Below, piece after piece: positions 26,122-32,777 of a stretch of DNA of 32,777 nucleotides. The stretch lies in NCBI GenBank assembly GCA_002690705.1, contig NZFO01000005.1, positions 1-32,777 on the forward strand. Reading direction: 5' to 3'. The notes beneath the pieces are model-generated. The model had not been told where the DNA came from. It worked only from the letters and a program-made list of their open reading frames with translations, and ran no database searches. Both the position numbers and the translations under genes were made by a program. The stretch is from Magnetovibrio sp. (GTDB taxonomy: Bacteria > Pseudomonadota > Alphaproteobacteria > Rhodospirillales > Casp-alpha2). Positions within the stretch are counted from its first letter, which is position 1. Each line of letters starts with the position of its first letter.

Positions 26122-26756
26122 GCACCAGCACGCGGATGGGGCGCTTAATTTTGGAATTACGTCAAGGCGGTGTTACCGATAGCCGGGTCTTGGGGGTAAT
26201 AGAAAATTTACCGCGTAGCTTATTCCTCGCAGGCCCCTTCAAGGACCGTTGGGATGAGAACGTTGCCTTGCCGATCGGCTATCAACAGACTGTGAGTCAA
26301 CCATCAATCGTTGGCCTGATGGCGCAGGCCTTGGAAATTACTGATCGCCACAAGGTTTTGGAGATTGGAACGGGGTCAGGTTATCAAGCTGCCGTATTGG
26401 CACCCCTTTGCCGAAGGCTTTATACGATCGAACGCCACGCTCCGTTGCTGAAGGAGTCGGAGTTAAGATTCCAAGAATTGGGGTTAACTAACATTACGTC
26501 TATTTGCGGGGATGGTGCGGCGGGTTGGCCAAGTCAAGCACCTTTTGAGCGTATTATTGTTGCTGCTGCTGCTCCTGATGTACCACCCGTTCTGTTGGAT
26601 CAATTATCGTCGGGTGGTGTAATGATTGTGCCAATCGGATTAGATAAGGATGACCAGCGATTAACTAAAATCATTAAGGCGCAAAATGGTGTCGAAACGC
26701 AAGACCTCGGCCCAACCCGATTTGTACCTTTCATTGACGGCCGAGTCGCCAAGTGA
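26118..26756 (+). CDS. pcm: Protein-L-isoaspartate O-methyltransferase
   Basis: A 212-residue enzyme that methylates isoaspartyl residues to start repair of damaged proteins. It has the canonical features: ALPIGYQQTVSQPSIVGLMA (substrate-side Thr-Val-Ser-Gln-Pro near 50-70), motif I VLEIGTGSGYQAAVLA at 80-95, YTIER, FERIIVAAAAPDVPPVLLDQ and LGPTRFVPFIDG. The start is a GTG overlapping the surE stop (GTGA). The contrast with the degenerate relative at 4988-5641 suggests this is the active copy. Confidence 0.95.
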   Translation: MSTSTRMGRLILELRQGGVTDSRVLGVIENLPRSLFLAGPFKDRWDENVALPIGYQQTVSQPSIVGLMAQALEITDRHKVLEIGTGSGYQAAVLAPLCRRLYTIERHAPLLKESELRFQELGLTNITSICGDGAAGWPSQAPFERIIVAAAAPDVPPVLLDQLSSGGVMIVPIGLDKDDQRLTKIIKAQNGVETQDLGPTRFVPFIDGRVAK

Positions 26757-26778
26757 CACCTTCGTAAGATAAAGTGAT

Positions 26779-27822
26779 ATGGGTTCTCTTATTCGCCTCG
26801 CTTTTCGTCCTATTGCCTTAGCACTATGGCTTTCGGCTTGCGGGTATGCAGAATGGCCGCCTCGAGATGGCGTAGTACGTGATATAAAATCATCAAAAAT
26901 TGGGACAGATCTGAGAAAGTTGGACGCTCAAGATCCTCGCAACAAGAATATTGTTATCGCTGGCAAAGGTGATACCGTTTATGGATTAAGTCGCCGGCAT
27001 AAAGTTTCGATACAATCAATTATTCAAGTCAATAGTCTTTTAGCTCCTTTTCATCTTCAGGTTGGTCAGCGTGTTCATCTATTACGTGACGCAGAACATA
27101 AGGTCGCGAGTGGTGATACGCTTTTTGCTATAGCATCAAGATATAAAATGGGGATGCACGCATTGGCCCGGATGAATGGGATAAAATCACCCTACGAAAT
27201 AGTTATTGGACAAAAATTACGTCTGCCAAGCGAAAATTTTAACGCTTCATTGACGTCATCGTCCCTATCCTTTGATTCCGGACTAAAATTAAAGAATAAG
27301 GAGAAACGGCGGGGGTCGCCCTCTCGACCAATCTCAAGTTCGGTTAAGCCACGAGTGGCTGCAAATAAGATAACACCAACTGAGGCGTCAAATCGTAAAC
27401 CTAAGGATGCGGAACTCATTTCCAAGCTACCTAAGCGTTCAGGGGAGGGGTTTTTGTGGCCGATAAAAGGAAGGATTCTCTCGAACTTTGGGGCAAAACC
27501 AAAAGGTTTTCGAAATGATGGAATAAATATTGCGGCGACGAAGGGAGCGGGAATTCAAGCGGCACAAAACGGAATCGTTGTATATGCAGGAAATGAATTA
27601 CGGGGTTTCGGTAATTTACTTCTTATTAAACACCGCGGTGGTTACGTTACTGCGTACGCGCATGCTGATCGGTTGCTCGTTAAACGCGGGGACCGGGTGG
27701 AAAAAGGCGAACGAATTGCTACGGTTGGTGACACCGGAAGCGTGACACGCCCCCAGCTTCATTTTGAAATTCGGAAAGGTCGCCGTGCACGTAATCCAAA
27801 AAATTATTTGCGACGTGTTTGA
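26779..27822 (+). CDS. NlpD-like lipoprotein: two LysM domains and a degenerate LytM (M23) domain
   Basis: A 347-residue predicted lipoprotein with lipobox LSAC (Cys21). Two LysM peptidoglycan-binding domains follow at about 58-103 (KGDTVYGLSRRHKV) and 106-150 (SGDTLFAIASRYKM), then a basic linker to 225 and a C-terminal LytM domain at 226-344 (GFLWPIKGRILSNFG, GNELRGFGNLLLIKHRGGYV, LHFEIRKG). Active M23 enzymes need H-x-x-x-D and H-x-H. Here these read N-D-G-I-N at 246-250 and Q-L-H at 326-328, so three of four residues are gone. This matches NlpD/EnvC-type amidase activators, which are inactive themselves. Its place after surE-pcm matches the enterobacterial surE-pcm-nlpD order. Confidence 0.88.
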   Translation: MGSLIRLAFRPIALALWLSACGYAEWPPRDGVVRDIKSSKIGTDLRKLDAQDPRNKNIVIAGKGDTVYGLSRRHKVSIQSIIQVNSLLAPFHLQVGQRVHLLRDAEHKVASGDTLFAIASRYKMGMHALARMNGIKSPYEIVIGQKLRLPSENFNASLTSSSLSFDSGLKLKNKEKRRGSPSRPISSSVKPRVAANKITPTEASNRKPKDAELISKLPKRSGEGFLWPIKGRILSNFGAKPKGFRNDGINIAATKGAGIQAAQNGIVVYAGNELRGFGNLLLIKHRGGYVTAYAHADRLLVKRGDRVEKGERIATVGDTGSVTRPQLHFEIRKGRRARNPKNYLRRV

Positions 27823-28165
27823 GGGGTAATTTTTTGAGCGCTGAGGTGAGTGAGAATGCATCTAATAATGTTAGGTGTACTCTCCAGAAACATGGCCAAA
27901 GATAGGAAATGTCCTCTGTATAACCTATAAGAATATCGGAGGAGTACCTCTTTGGTTAAGGGATGATCCTGGCTCTGATATGTATTTTTATGACGCTCTC
28001 ATGCGCCCGCAAGATGTTTTCTATATTTTTTTCAAATGACGGGGTATTTTGAATGATAGCTTCATGTTAGTTACTGGCTTGTATTGAAAAATTGACGTAA
28101 AAATATTGAGTTTTGCAACTTCCAGCTGAGCGCTCTTGGGTTATCAGAGGAGATAGTAAGCATAG
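27823..28165. other. Convergent intergenic region, nothing recognised
   Basis: The 343 bases between the LysM/LytM gene (plus) and the ATPase gene (minus) hold no credible open frame or RNA gene. There is no stem-loop with a T-run on either strand. A GGAGGAG tract near 27938 is not followed by a usable start codon. Confidence 0.45.
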
Positions 28166-29035
28166 CTATTCAATTTGTTTTTCAAGCCGTCCTGCAAGAT
28201 CTTGAATGAACTGCCAAGCGACTCGCCCCGAGCGTGCCCCTCGCGTGACGGCCCATTCACTCGCTTCTGATTTAAGGTCGATGGTCGAATTATTGAGGTC
28301 ATAGGCATCTGCATACCCTTCAATCATTGTAAAATAGGTGTCTTGATCACAGTTATGGAATCCAAGCCACAAGCCAAATCGGTCTGAGAGAGATACTTTT
28401 TCTTCGATTGCTTCTGAGGCGTGGATTGCTGTCGAGCTCTCATTTTCAATCATGTCTTGCGCCATCAAGTGGCGACGATTGGATGTGGCGTAAAAAATCA
28501 CGTTTGAGGGACGCCCCTCCACGCCACCCTCAAGGACAGCTTTAAGCGATTTATATGAGTCGTCATGTGCGTCAAAGGATAAGTCGTCGCACAGCAGAAG
28601 AAAGCGCCGATTTGATTCACGGAGCAGAGAGAGTAGGCGGGGAAGTGATGAAAGATCCTCTCTGTGTAGTTCAACTAAAAGCAGCACACCGGGGTTTCCC
28701 CGATTGATTTGAGCATGCGTCGCTTTTACTAGTGAGCTTTTTCCGGTTCCACGCGCGCCCCATAAAAGTGCATTATTAGAGGGCAGATTTTGAACAAATC
28801 TATGAGTATTTTCGAGTAAGGTCTGTGATTGGCGCGTTATACCTTTTAGTAACTGTAAATCGATACAATTAACATCAATCACAGGTTCTAGCCAACCAGA
28901 GTTGGCATGCCAGACAAAAGCGTTAGCAAGCTCAAAATTATTTTTAGGTGCTTTGGATGGAGCTAACCGCTCAAGCGCGTCAGCAATCCTGTTCAGGATT
29001 GGTGCGATTTCATCATTTGCAATAGTCTGTTTCAT
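28166..29035 (-). CDS. AAA-type ATP-binding protein, DUF815 family
   Basis: A 289-residue cytoplasmic P-loop ATPase. Walker A is WGARGTGKSS at about 92-101 and Walker B FLLLCDDLSFD at about 145-154. The Sensor-1-like ATSNRRHLMA and the arginine-bearing SLSDRFGLWLGFHNCDQDTY match DUF815 proteins of Alphaproteobacteria and Cyanobacteria, whose function is not established. The N-terminus (about 1-60) is helical and the C-terminus ends GARSGRVAWQFIQDLAGRLE. It diverges from yajC, with 155 bases between the two starts. The position beside yajC-secDF is a conserved alphaproteobacterial arrangement as I recall it; any link to secretion is inference. Confidence 0.85.
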   Translation of the reverse strand: MKQTIANDEIAPILNRIADALERLAPSKAPKNNFELANAFVWHANSGWLEPVIDVNCIDLQLLKGITRQSQTLLENTHRFVQNLPSNNALLWGARGTGKSSLVKATHAQINRGNPGVLLLVELHREDLSSLPRLLSLLRESNRRFLLLCDDLSFDAHDDSYKSLKAVLEGGVEGRPSNVIFYATSNRRHLMAQDMIENESSTAIHASEAIEEKVSLSDRFGLWLGFHNCDQDTYFTMIEGYADAYDLNNSTIDLKSEASEWAVTRGARSGRVAWQFIQDLAGRLEKQIE

Positions 29036-29098
29036 CGTTGAAAGTTAGGCGGCTTTACTTGAGGCGTCAAATAACAATCCGGATCTTCAGAACTTTGA

Positions 29099-29126
29099 TT
29101 GCAAGTTGTGGCGTGCAGGTTATAGT
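29099..29126 (+). promoter_or_regulatory. Candidate sigma-70-type promoter for yajC-secD-secF
   Basis: TTGCAA (29099-29104) and TATAGT (29121-29126) are separated by 16 bases and lie about 65 bases upstream of the yajC start, in the divergent interval. It matches the consensus well enough to propose, but was found by eye. Confidence 0.35.
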
Positions 29127-29190
29127 CCCCGCGAGTTGTCTGTTGACTAGTTTCAATGTATCAGACGAGTTGAGATTTAAGGAGTTTTCT

Positions 29191-29670
29191 ATGTTTGTTT
29201 CCACCGCATACGCACAGAGCGGCAGCGGCGGCGGCGGCCTCGAGGCCCTGTTACCGCTGGTGTTGATTTTTGTGGTTTTTTATTTCCTGCTTATACGCCC
29301 GCAGCAGAAAAAGATGAAACAGCATCGCGAGATGTTGGCTGCGGTGCGGCGCAAAGATACCGTAGTTACTGGCGGGGGGATCGTCGGCAAGGTGGTCAAG
29401 GTCGACAACGATGTCGAGTTGACTGTCGAAATCGCAAAAGGCGTCGAGGTCAAAGTACGGCGTGAAATGGTATCGGCGGTCATGTCCAAAACTGCGGCTG
29501 TTTCAGGTTCAGCGGCAAATGAAGAGAAGCCTAGAGGTGGTTTTTTGGGCAGTTTATTTGGGGGCGGTGCAGTGCAAAAGGCGGAGGGTGTCTCTAGTGC
29601 CGATGACAAAAATACAGATTCCCAGTCAGATAATGTTAGTTCTGACGAGAAAAAGAAAAAGACCGATTAA
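29191..29670 (+). CDS. yajC: Preprotein translocase subunit YajC
   Basis: A 159-residue accessory subunit of the SecDF-YajC complex. I chose the ATG at 29191, with AAGGAG six bases upstream, because the YajC N-terminus is short; a longer frame from 29038 lacks family similarity in its first 51 residues. Features are STAYAQSGSG, one membrane helix (LLPLVLIFVVFYFLLIRPQQ), KKMKQHREMLAAVRRKDTVV and TGGGIVGKVVKV with VRREMVSAV. A Gly/Ser/Lys-rich C-terminal extension of about 55 residues is unconserved. secD begins 17 bases after the stop. Confidence 0.93.
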   Translation: MFVSTAYAQSGSGGGGLEALLPLVLIFVVFYFLLIRPQQKKMKQHREMLAAVRRKDTVVTGGGIVGKVVKVDNDVELTVEIAKGVEVKVRREMVSAVMSKTAAVSGSAANEEKPRGGFLGSLFGGGAVQKAEGVSSADDKNTDSQSDNVSSDEKKKKTD

Positions 29671-29687
29671 CGGGATACTGCCACGAT

Positions 29688-31259
29688 ATGGTCTACTTCG
29701 CTAAATGGAAAATTATAATGATCGCAGCAGTTTGTGTGCTGGGCTTATTGTTTTCCATGCCGAACTTTTTCAATTCAAAAACCGCAGAATCGCTACCAGA
29801 CTGGGTGCCTCACAAGCAAGTAAGTCTCGGACTAGATTTACAAGGTGGCTCACACCTTCTCCTTGAGGTGGAGATTGCATCAGTGGTGAAAGAACAACTC
29901 GAAGCTCTGGTTGACTTGATGCGTCGTGAATTGAGGAAGGGGAGGGTTCGTTACGGGGAGCTTGGTGTTTCGAGAGATACCGCTCGGGTGATCATTCGGA
30001 ACCTCGAAGAGGTTGAGAAGGCACGAGGACTCCTCGAGGGTATTGAGCCAAAGTCTTTGATTAAAGTGGAAGGGAATACAATTTTTTTAACGTACACCGA
30101 GAAGGCTTGGATAGAAAGACGTAATGCTGCCTTGCAGCAGTCTGTAGAGATCATCCGTCGTCGCGTTGATGAAACCGGGGTCCGAGAGCCAACTATTCAA
30201 CGTCAGGGTGAAGACCGAATTCTTTTGCAAGTCCCTGGCGTTGATGACCCTGAGCGCCTGAAGAGATTGATTGGTAAAACTGCGAAGATGACATTTCACT
30301 TAGTTCATAACCGTAATAATGATCGTGACACCTCTCGAACACCACCGGGTGCACGCTGGCTTTCGGGACTCGATCTGGGGTCAGATGGGAAACCCGAAAA
30401 GCTGCTGATTCGGCGGCGCGTCATGGTCTCCGGAGAGGATTTAGTTGACTCTCAGCCTGGCTTTGACGCCCGAACTAACGAGCCTGTAGTTAGCTTCCGG
30501 TTTAATGCCCGAGGTGGAAAAAAATTTGGTGATGTCACAACCAAAAATGTTAATCGACCGTTTGCTATCGTTCTTGATGATAAGGTGATCAGTGCACCGG
30601 TTATTCGCGAACCGATCCTTGGGGGGACCGGACAAATCAGCGGTAATTTTTCTGTACAAGAGGCACAAGAACTCGCGTTATTGTTACGCGCTGGGGCTTT
30701 ACCGGCACCGTTAACAATTCTAGAGGAGAGAACTGTCGGGCCGGGTCTGGGTAAGGACTCAATTGAGGCTGGAAAAATCGCTAGTATGATAGGAATGGCA
30801 CTTGTAGTCGTCTTTATGGGAATAGCATACGGACGTTTTGGTCTAATGGCAGACGTGGCACTCATGGTTAATATGTTTTTGATTCTGGGAGCCCTTTCCA
30901 TTTTGCAAGCGACATTAACACTGCCGGGTATTGCCGGTATTGTGCTTACCATCGGGATGGCAGTTGATGCAAATGTCCTAATCTTTGAGCGCATTCGTGA
31001 AGAAGTGCGTCAGGGTAGAACACCAATCAACGCCGTAGATTCTGGATATGGTCGGGCCCTGACGACTATTATAGATGCAAATGTAACCACTCTTATTGCG
31101 GCCATTTTGCTATATGCGTTTGGGTCTGGTCCCATTCGTGGTTTTGCGGTGACACTGGCTATTGGGATTGTGACTTCGATGTTCACGGCGATAATGTTAA
31201 CACGATTTTTTGTAGTCGCTTGGTTAAGAAAAATTCGGCCAACGAGTTTACCGATATAG
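29688..31259 (+). CDS. secD: Preprotein translocase subunit SecD
   Basis: A 523-residue inner-membrane protein that, with SecF and YajC, uses the proton gradient to finish protein export. After the first membrane helix (MIAAVCVLGLLFSMPNFF) come the D1 motif VSLGLDLQGGSHLLLEVE, the periplasmic P1 domain, the VDETGVREPTIQRQGEDRIL block, and the membrane part with LLLRAGALPAPLTILEERTV, GPGLGKDSIEAGKIAS, GIAGIVLTIGMAVDANVLIF and ERIREEVRQGRTP. Five further spans follow. Length and motif order are normal. secF follows after 13 bases. Confidence 0.97.
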   Translation: MVYFAKWKIIMIAAVCVLGLLFSMPNFFNSKTAESLPDWVPHKQVSLGLDLQGGSHLLLEVEIASVVKEQLEALVDLMRRELRKGRVRYGELGVSRDTARVIIRNLEEVEKARGLLEGIEPKSLIKVEGNTIFLTYTEKAWIERRNAALQQSVEIIRRRVDETGVREPTIQRQGEDRILLQVPGVDDPERLKRLIGKTAKMTFHLVHNRNNDRDTSRTPPGARWLSGLDLGSDGKPEKLLIRRRVMVSGEDLVDSQPGFDARTNEPVVSFRFNARGGKKFGDVTTKNVNRPFAIVLDDKVISAPVIREPILGGTGQISGNFSVQEAQELALLLRAGALPAPLTILEERTVGPGLGKDSIEAGKIASMIGMALVVVFMGIAYGRFGLMADVALMVNMFLILGALSILQATLTLPGIAGIVLTIGMAVDANVLIFERIREEVRQGRTPINAVDSGYGRALTTIIDANVTTLIAAILLYAFGSGPIRGFAVTLAIGIVTSMFTAIMLTRFFVVAWLRKIRPTSLPI

Positions 31260-31272
31260 AGAGAGTCAGGTT

Positions 31273-32223
31273 ATGCCAGTGCTTAGATTGGTTCCAGCGA
31301 CTGTAAAATTATCGTTAATACCTAAACGGATGGTATTTTTTGTCGTTTCTTCAGTTTTAATTTTCACTTCCATTGTGTTGTTTTTGGCAAAGGGCCTAAA
31401 TTACGGCATTGATTTTCAAGGTGGAATACTACTAGAGGTCAGAACAGGGGAAACTGCCAATATTGCAAAGATGCGAAGCCAACTTAACGGGCTTGGTCTC
31501 GGTGAGGTAGCGCTGCAAGAATTTGGCGCGCCTACGGACGTGCTAATTCGAATACAACGCCAAGAAGGTGGAGAGAAGGCTCAACTAGAGGCTGTTCAAA
31601 AAGTAAAGGAAACGTTGAGTGACGAGGTAAGTTACCGTCGAACAGAATTTGTTGGGCCAAAGGTCTCTCGAGAGCTTTTCATAGATGGCGTTTTAGCGGT
31701 GAGTTTGGCGATTTTAGCAATTCTTGTTTATATTTGGTTTCGATTTGAATGGCAGTTTGGGCTTGGGGCAGTAGTTGCTCTCACACACGATGTTATTTCT
31801 ACCATTGGCATATTTGCTCTAATGGGATTTGAGTTCAATCTGTCGACCGTAGCGGCTGTCCTTACAATTGCTGGTTATTCTATCAATGATACCGTAGTTG
31901 TGTATGATCGTGTCCGCGAAAATTTGCGTAAATACAAAAAAATGCCGCTTGGAGAGTTGCTTAATAATGCTATCAACCAAACGTTGTCCCGGACTGTTAT
32001 GACCTCTGTGACGACATTGCTCGCACTGCTTGCTTTGTTCTTCTTGGGTGGTGCTGTCATTCGTGATTTTAGTTTTGCTATGATTTGGGGTGTCATTGTG
32101 GGAACCTATTCTTCTATTTGTATTGCCGTCCCACTGCTCATGTATTTAAAGCTGAATCGATCAGGGATTATGGTAGACAACGAATCTGATCGCGAGGAGG
32201 CGGCCGCCATTGAGAAGCCGTAA
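31273..32223 (+). CDS. secF: Preprotein translocase subunit SecF
   Basis: A 316-residue partner of SecD. Features are the first helix FFVVSSVLIFTSIVLFLAKG, LNYGIDFQGGILLEVRT (D1-like motif), the P1-like loop, FVGPKVSRELFIDGVLAVSL, and the membrane half with YIWFRFEWQFGLGAVVALTH, STVAAVLTIAGYSINDTVVV and YDRVRENLRKYKKMP, ending IWGVIVGTYSSICIAVPLL. Six membrane spans are expected. It closes the yajC-secD-secF run; the Mth938 frame starts only a few bases downstream. Confidence 0.97.
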   Translation: MPVLRLVPATVKLSLIPKRMVFFVVSSVLIFTSIVLFLAKGLNYGIDFQGGILLEVRTGETANIAKMRSQLNGLGLGEVALQEFGAPTDVLIRIQRQEGGEKAQLEAVQKVKETLSDEVSYRRTEFVGPKVSRELFIDGVLAVSLAILAILVYIWFRFEWQFGLGAVVALTHDVISTIGIFALMGFEFNLSTVAAVLTIAGYSINDTVVVYDRVRENLRKYKKMPLGELLNNAINQTLSRTVMTSVTTLLALLALFFLGGAVIRDFSFAMIWGVIVGTYSSICIAVPLLMYLKLNRSGIMVDNESDREEAAAIEKP

Positions 32224-32228
32224 CTCTC

Positions 32229-32606
32229 ATTTCCCTTGATATTACCCCAATTATACCCGCCAGCCGCCAACTCATTCAGGGATATGGTAACGGAGGATTT
32301 CGTATTGGCGGAAAAATATTTGAAGGCTCTGTGTTAGTATTTCACGAAATGACTATTTCTTGGGATGTTGTTTCTTACGCTCAAATTTCAGTTGAGAAGC
32401 TACAGCCCATTATCAGGAACGAACCTGACGTTTTGTTGGTAGGGTGTGGTGGCTGTTTTCAAAGTATACCCGGACAATTACGAGCTAATCTCAGAGAATT
32501 AGGTGTCGTTTTGGAATGGATGGATACTTCTGCCGCTTGTCGAACATTCAACGTCCTGTTAGCCGAAGAACGCAGCGTAGTAGCCGCTTTAATTGCCGTT
32601 GATTGA
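32229..32606 (+). CDS. Mth938/DUF498-domain protein with no standard start codon
   Basis: A protein of about 125 residues in the family that follows secF in Alphaproteobacteria. Conserved pieces run right through: ITPIIPASRQLIQGYGNGGF, RIGGKIFEGSVLVF, then VLLVGCGGC, LEWMDTSAACRTFNVLLAEE and RSVVAALI. The frame is open from the TGA at 32211, but before the GTG at 32331 (already inside the conserved fold) it contains no ATG, GTG or TTG. Candidate starts are rare codons such as ATT at 32229 or 32241. Either initiation is at ATT, or the start codon was lost by mutation or sequencing error. Function of the family is unestablished; one might expect a link to assembly or export. Confidence 0.7.
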   Translation: MSLDITPIIPASRQLIQGYGNGGFRIGGKIFEGSVLVFHEMTISWDVVSYAQISVEKLQPIIRNEPDVLLVGCGGCFQSIPGQLRANLRELGVVLEWMDTSAACRTFNVLLAEERSVVAALIAVD

Positions 32607-32610
32607 TAAT

Positions 32611-32639
32611 AAAAAACGGGGCGCAAACGCCCCGTTTTT
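32611..32639. terminator. Bidirectional intrinsic terminator
   Basis: ACGGGGCG (32616-32623) pairs with CGCCCCGT (32628-32635) around the loop CAAA, flanked by an A-run on the left and a T-run on the right. It works on both strands, ending the Mth938 transcript (plus) and the convergent membrane-protein gene (minus). Confidence 0.9.
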
Positions 32640-32663
32640 CTCTCGACCGACAAAGCATCGGAT

Positions 32664-32777
32664 TTAGGACGCACCGTAAAGATTTTGTGCAGCAACCATT
32701 GAAAATAGCATTGGTATCGACAGTAGCGTGTTGGTACGCGAGAAAAGCATCGCCGTTCGCGCAGAAGCAGCTTTGGT
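32664..32777 (-). CDS. C-terminal end of a membrane protein, possibly urate-oxidase N-terminal/DUF989-like (runs off the window)
   Basis: The last 37 residues of a minus-strand gene ending in TAA at 32664-32666. The sequence ARTAMLFSRTNTLLSIPMLF followed by SMVAAQ resembles the final helix of the PuuD-type urate-oxidase N-terminal membrane domain, where Arg-x-x-Asn precedes a Leu-x-Pro-x-Leu-Phe-x-Met run. The stretch is short, so the assignment is tentative. It converges on the Mth938 gene and shares its terminator. Confidence 0.4.
   Translation of the reverse strand, partial: TKAASARTAMLFSRTNTLLSIPMLFSMVAAQNLYGAS

Noticed and set aside
1-32777. CRISPR arrays, insertion sequences, integrases, phage genes and rRNA
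   Set aside because: No regularly spaced repeats, transposase or integrase motifs, or rRNA-like stretches were seen.

Overview
The window reads as a chromosomal segment of an alphaproteobacterium, probably a free-living and possibly marine lineage of moderate GC. Evidence for this is a PopZ-family polar organiser next to valS and a TolC-type channel, an IscA/ErpA-dgt-SPOR-nagZ-scpA-scpB-tatABC-serS-surE-pcm-LysM/LytM run, and a DUF815 ATPase beside yajC-secD-secF-Mth938. I infer these orders are typical of Alphaproteobacteria from memory; the species cannot be named from sequence alone.

Layout. 1-4760 is mostly minus strand: the start of a coiled-coil protein, a secreted protein with a HEKAH (HExxH) motif, an abutting pair of sugar-transferase-like genes (TPR + GT9-like, and exostosin-like), and tRNA-Asn and tRNA-Cys ending in a clear terminator. 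4988-10885 is plus strand: a degenerate isoaspartyl-methyltransferase-like protein, TolC, PopZ and ValRS. 11205-15930 is an accessory stretch: a two-TM coiled-coil protein, a decayed PLP-enzyme remnant, an IlvD/Edd-family dehydratase, exonuclease III and a 0.8 kb stretch with no recognised gene. 15931-29035 is the core run, with IscA/ErpA diverging from dgt and then a long plus-strand series. 29191-32606 is yajC-secD-secF-Mth938, ending at a symmetrical terminator shared with a convergent membrane-protein gene cut by the window edge.

How the genes work together. The window concentrates envelope and export functions (TolC, TatABC, YajC/SecDF, a LytM/LysM lipoprotein, a SPOR protein, NagZ wall recycling), chromosome organisation (PopZ, ScpAB), translation (ValRS, SerRS, two tRNAs) and maintenance (Dgt, XthA, SurE, Pcm). 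Several neighbours overlap or lie within 20 bases (serS/surE, surE/pcm, yajC/secD, secD/secF), which points to co-transcription.

Most interesting. No clearly new multi-gene system is visible. The best observations are: (i) a site-2 protease (M50) pseudogene between nagZ and scpA, detectable by reading across frames; (ii) an Mth938 gene whose conserved N-terminus has no ATG, GTG or TTG start; (iii) the C-terminal remnant of a class V aminotransferase/cysteine-desulfurase-like gene; (iv) a LytM domain that has lost three of its four metal or catalytic residues; (v) the paired sugar-transferase-like genes; and (vi) an uncharacterised secreted protein with an HExxH motif.
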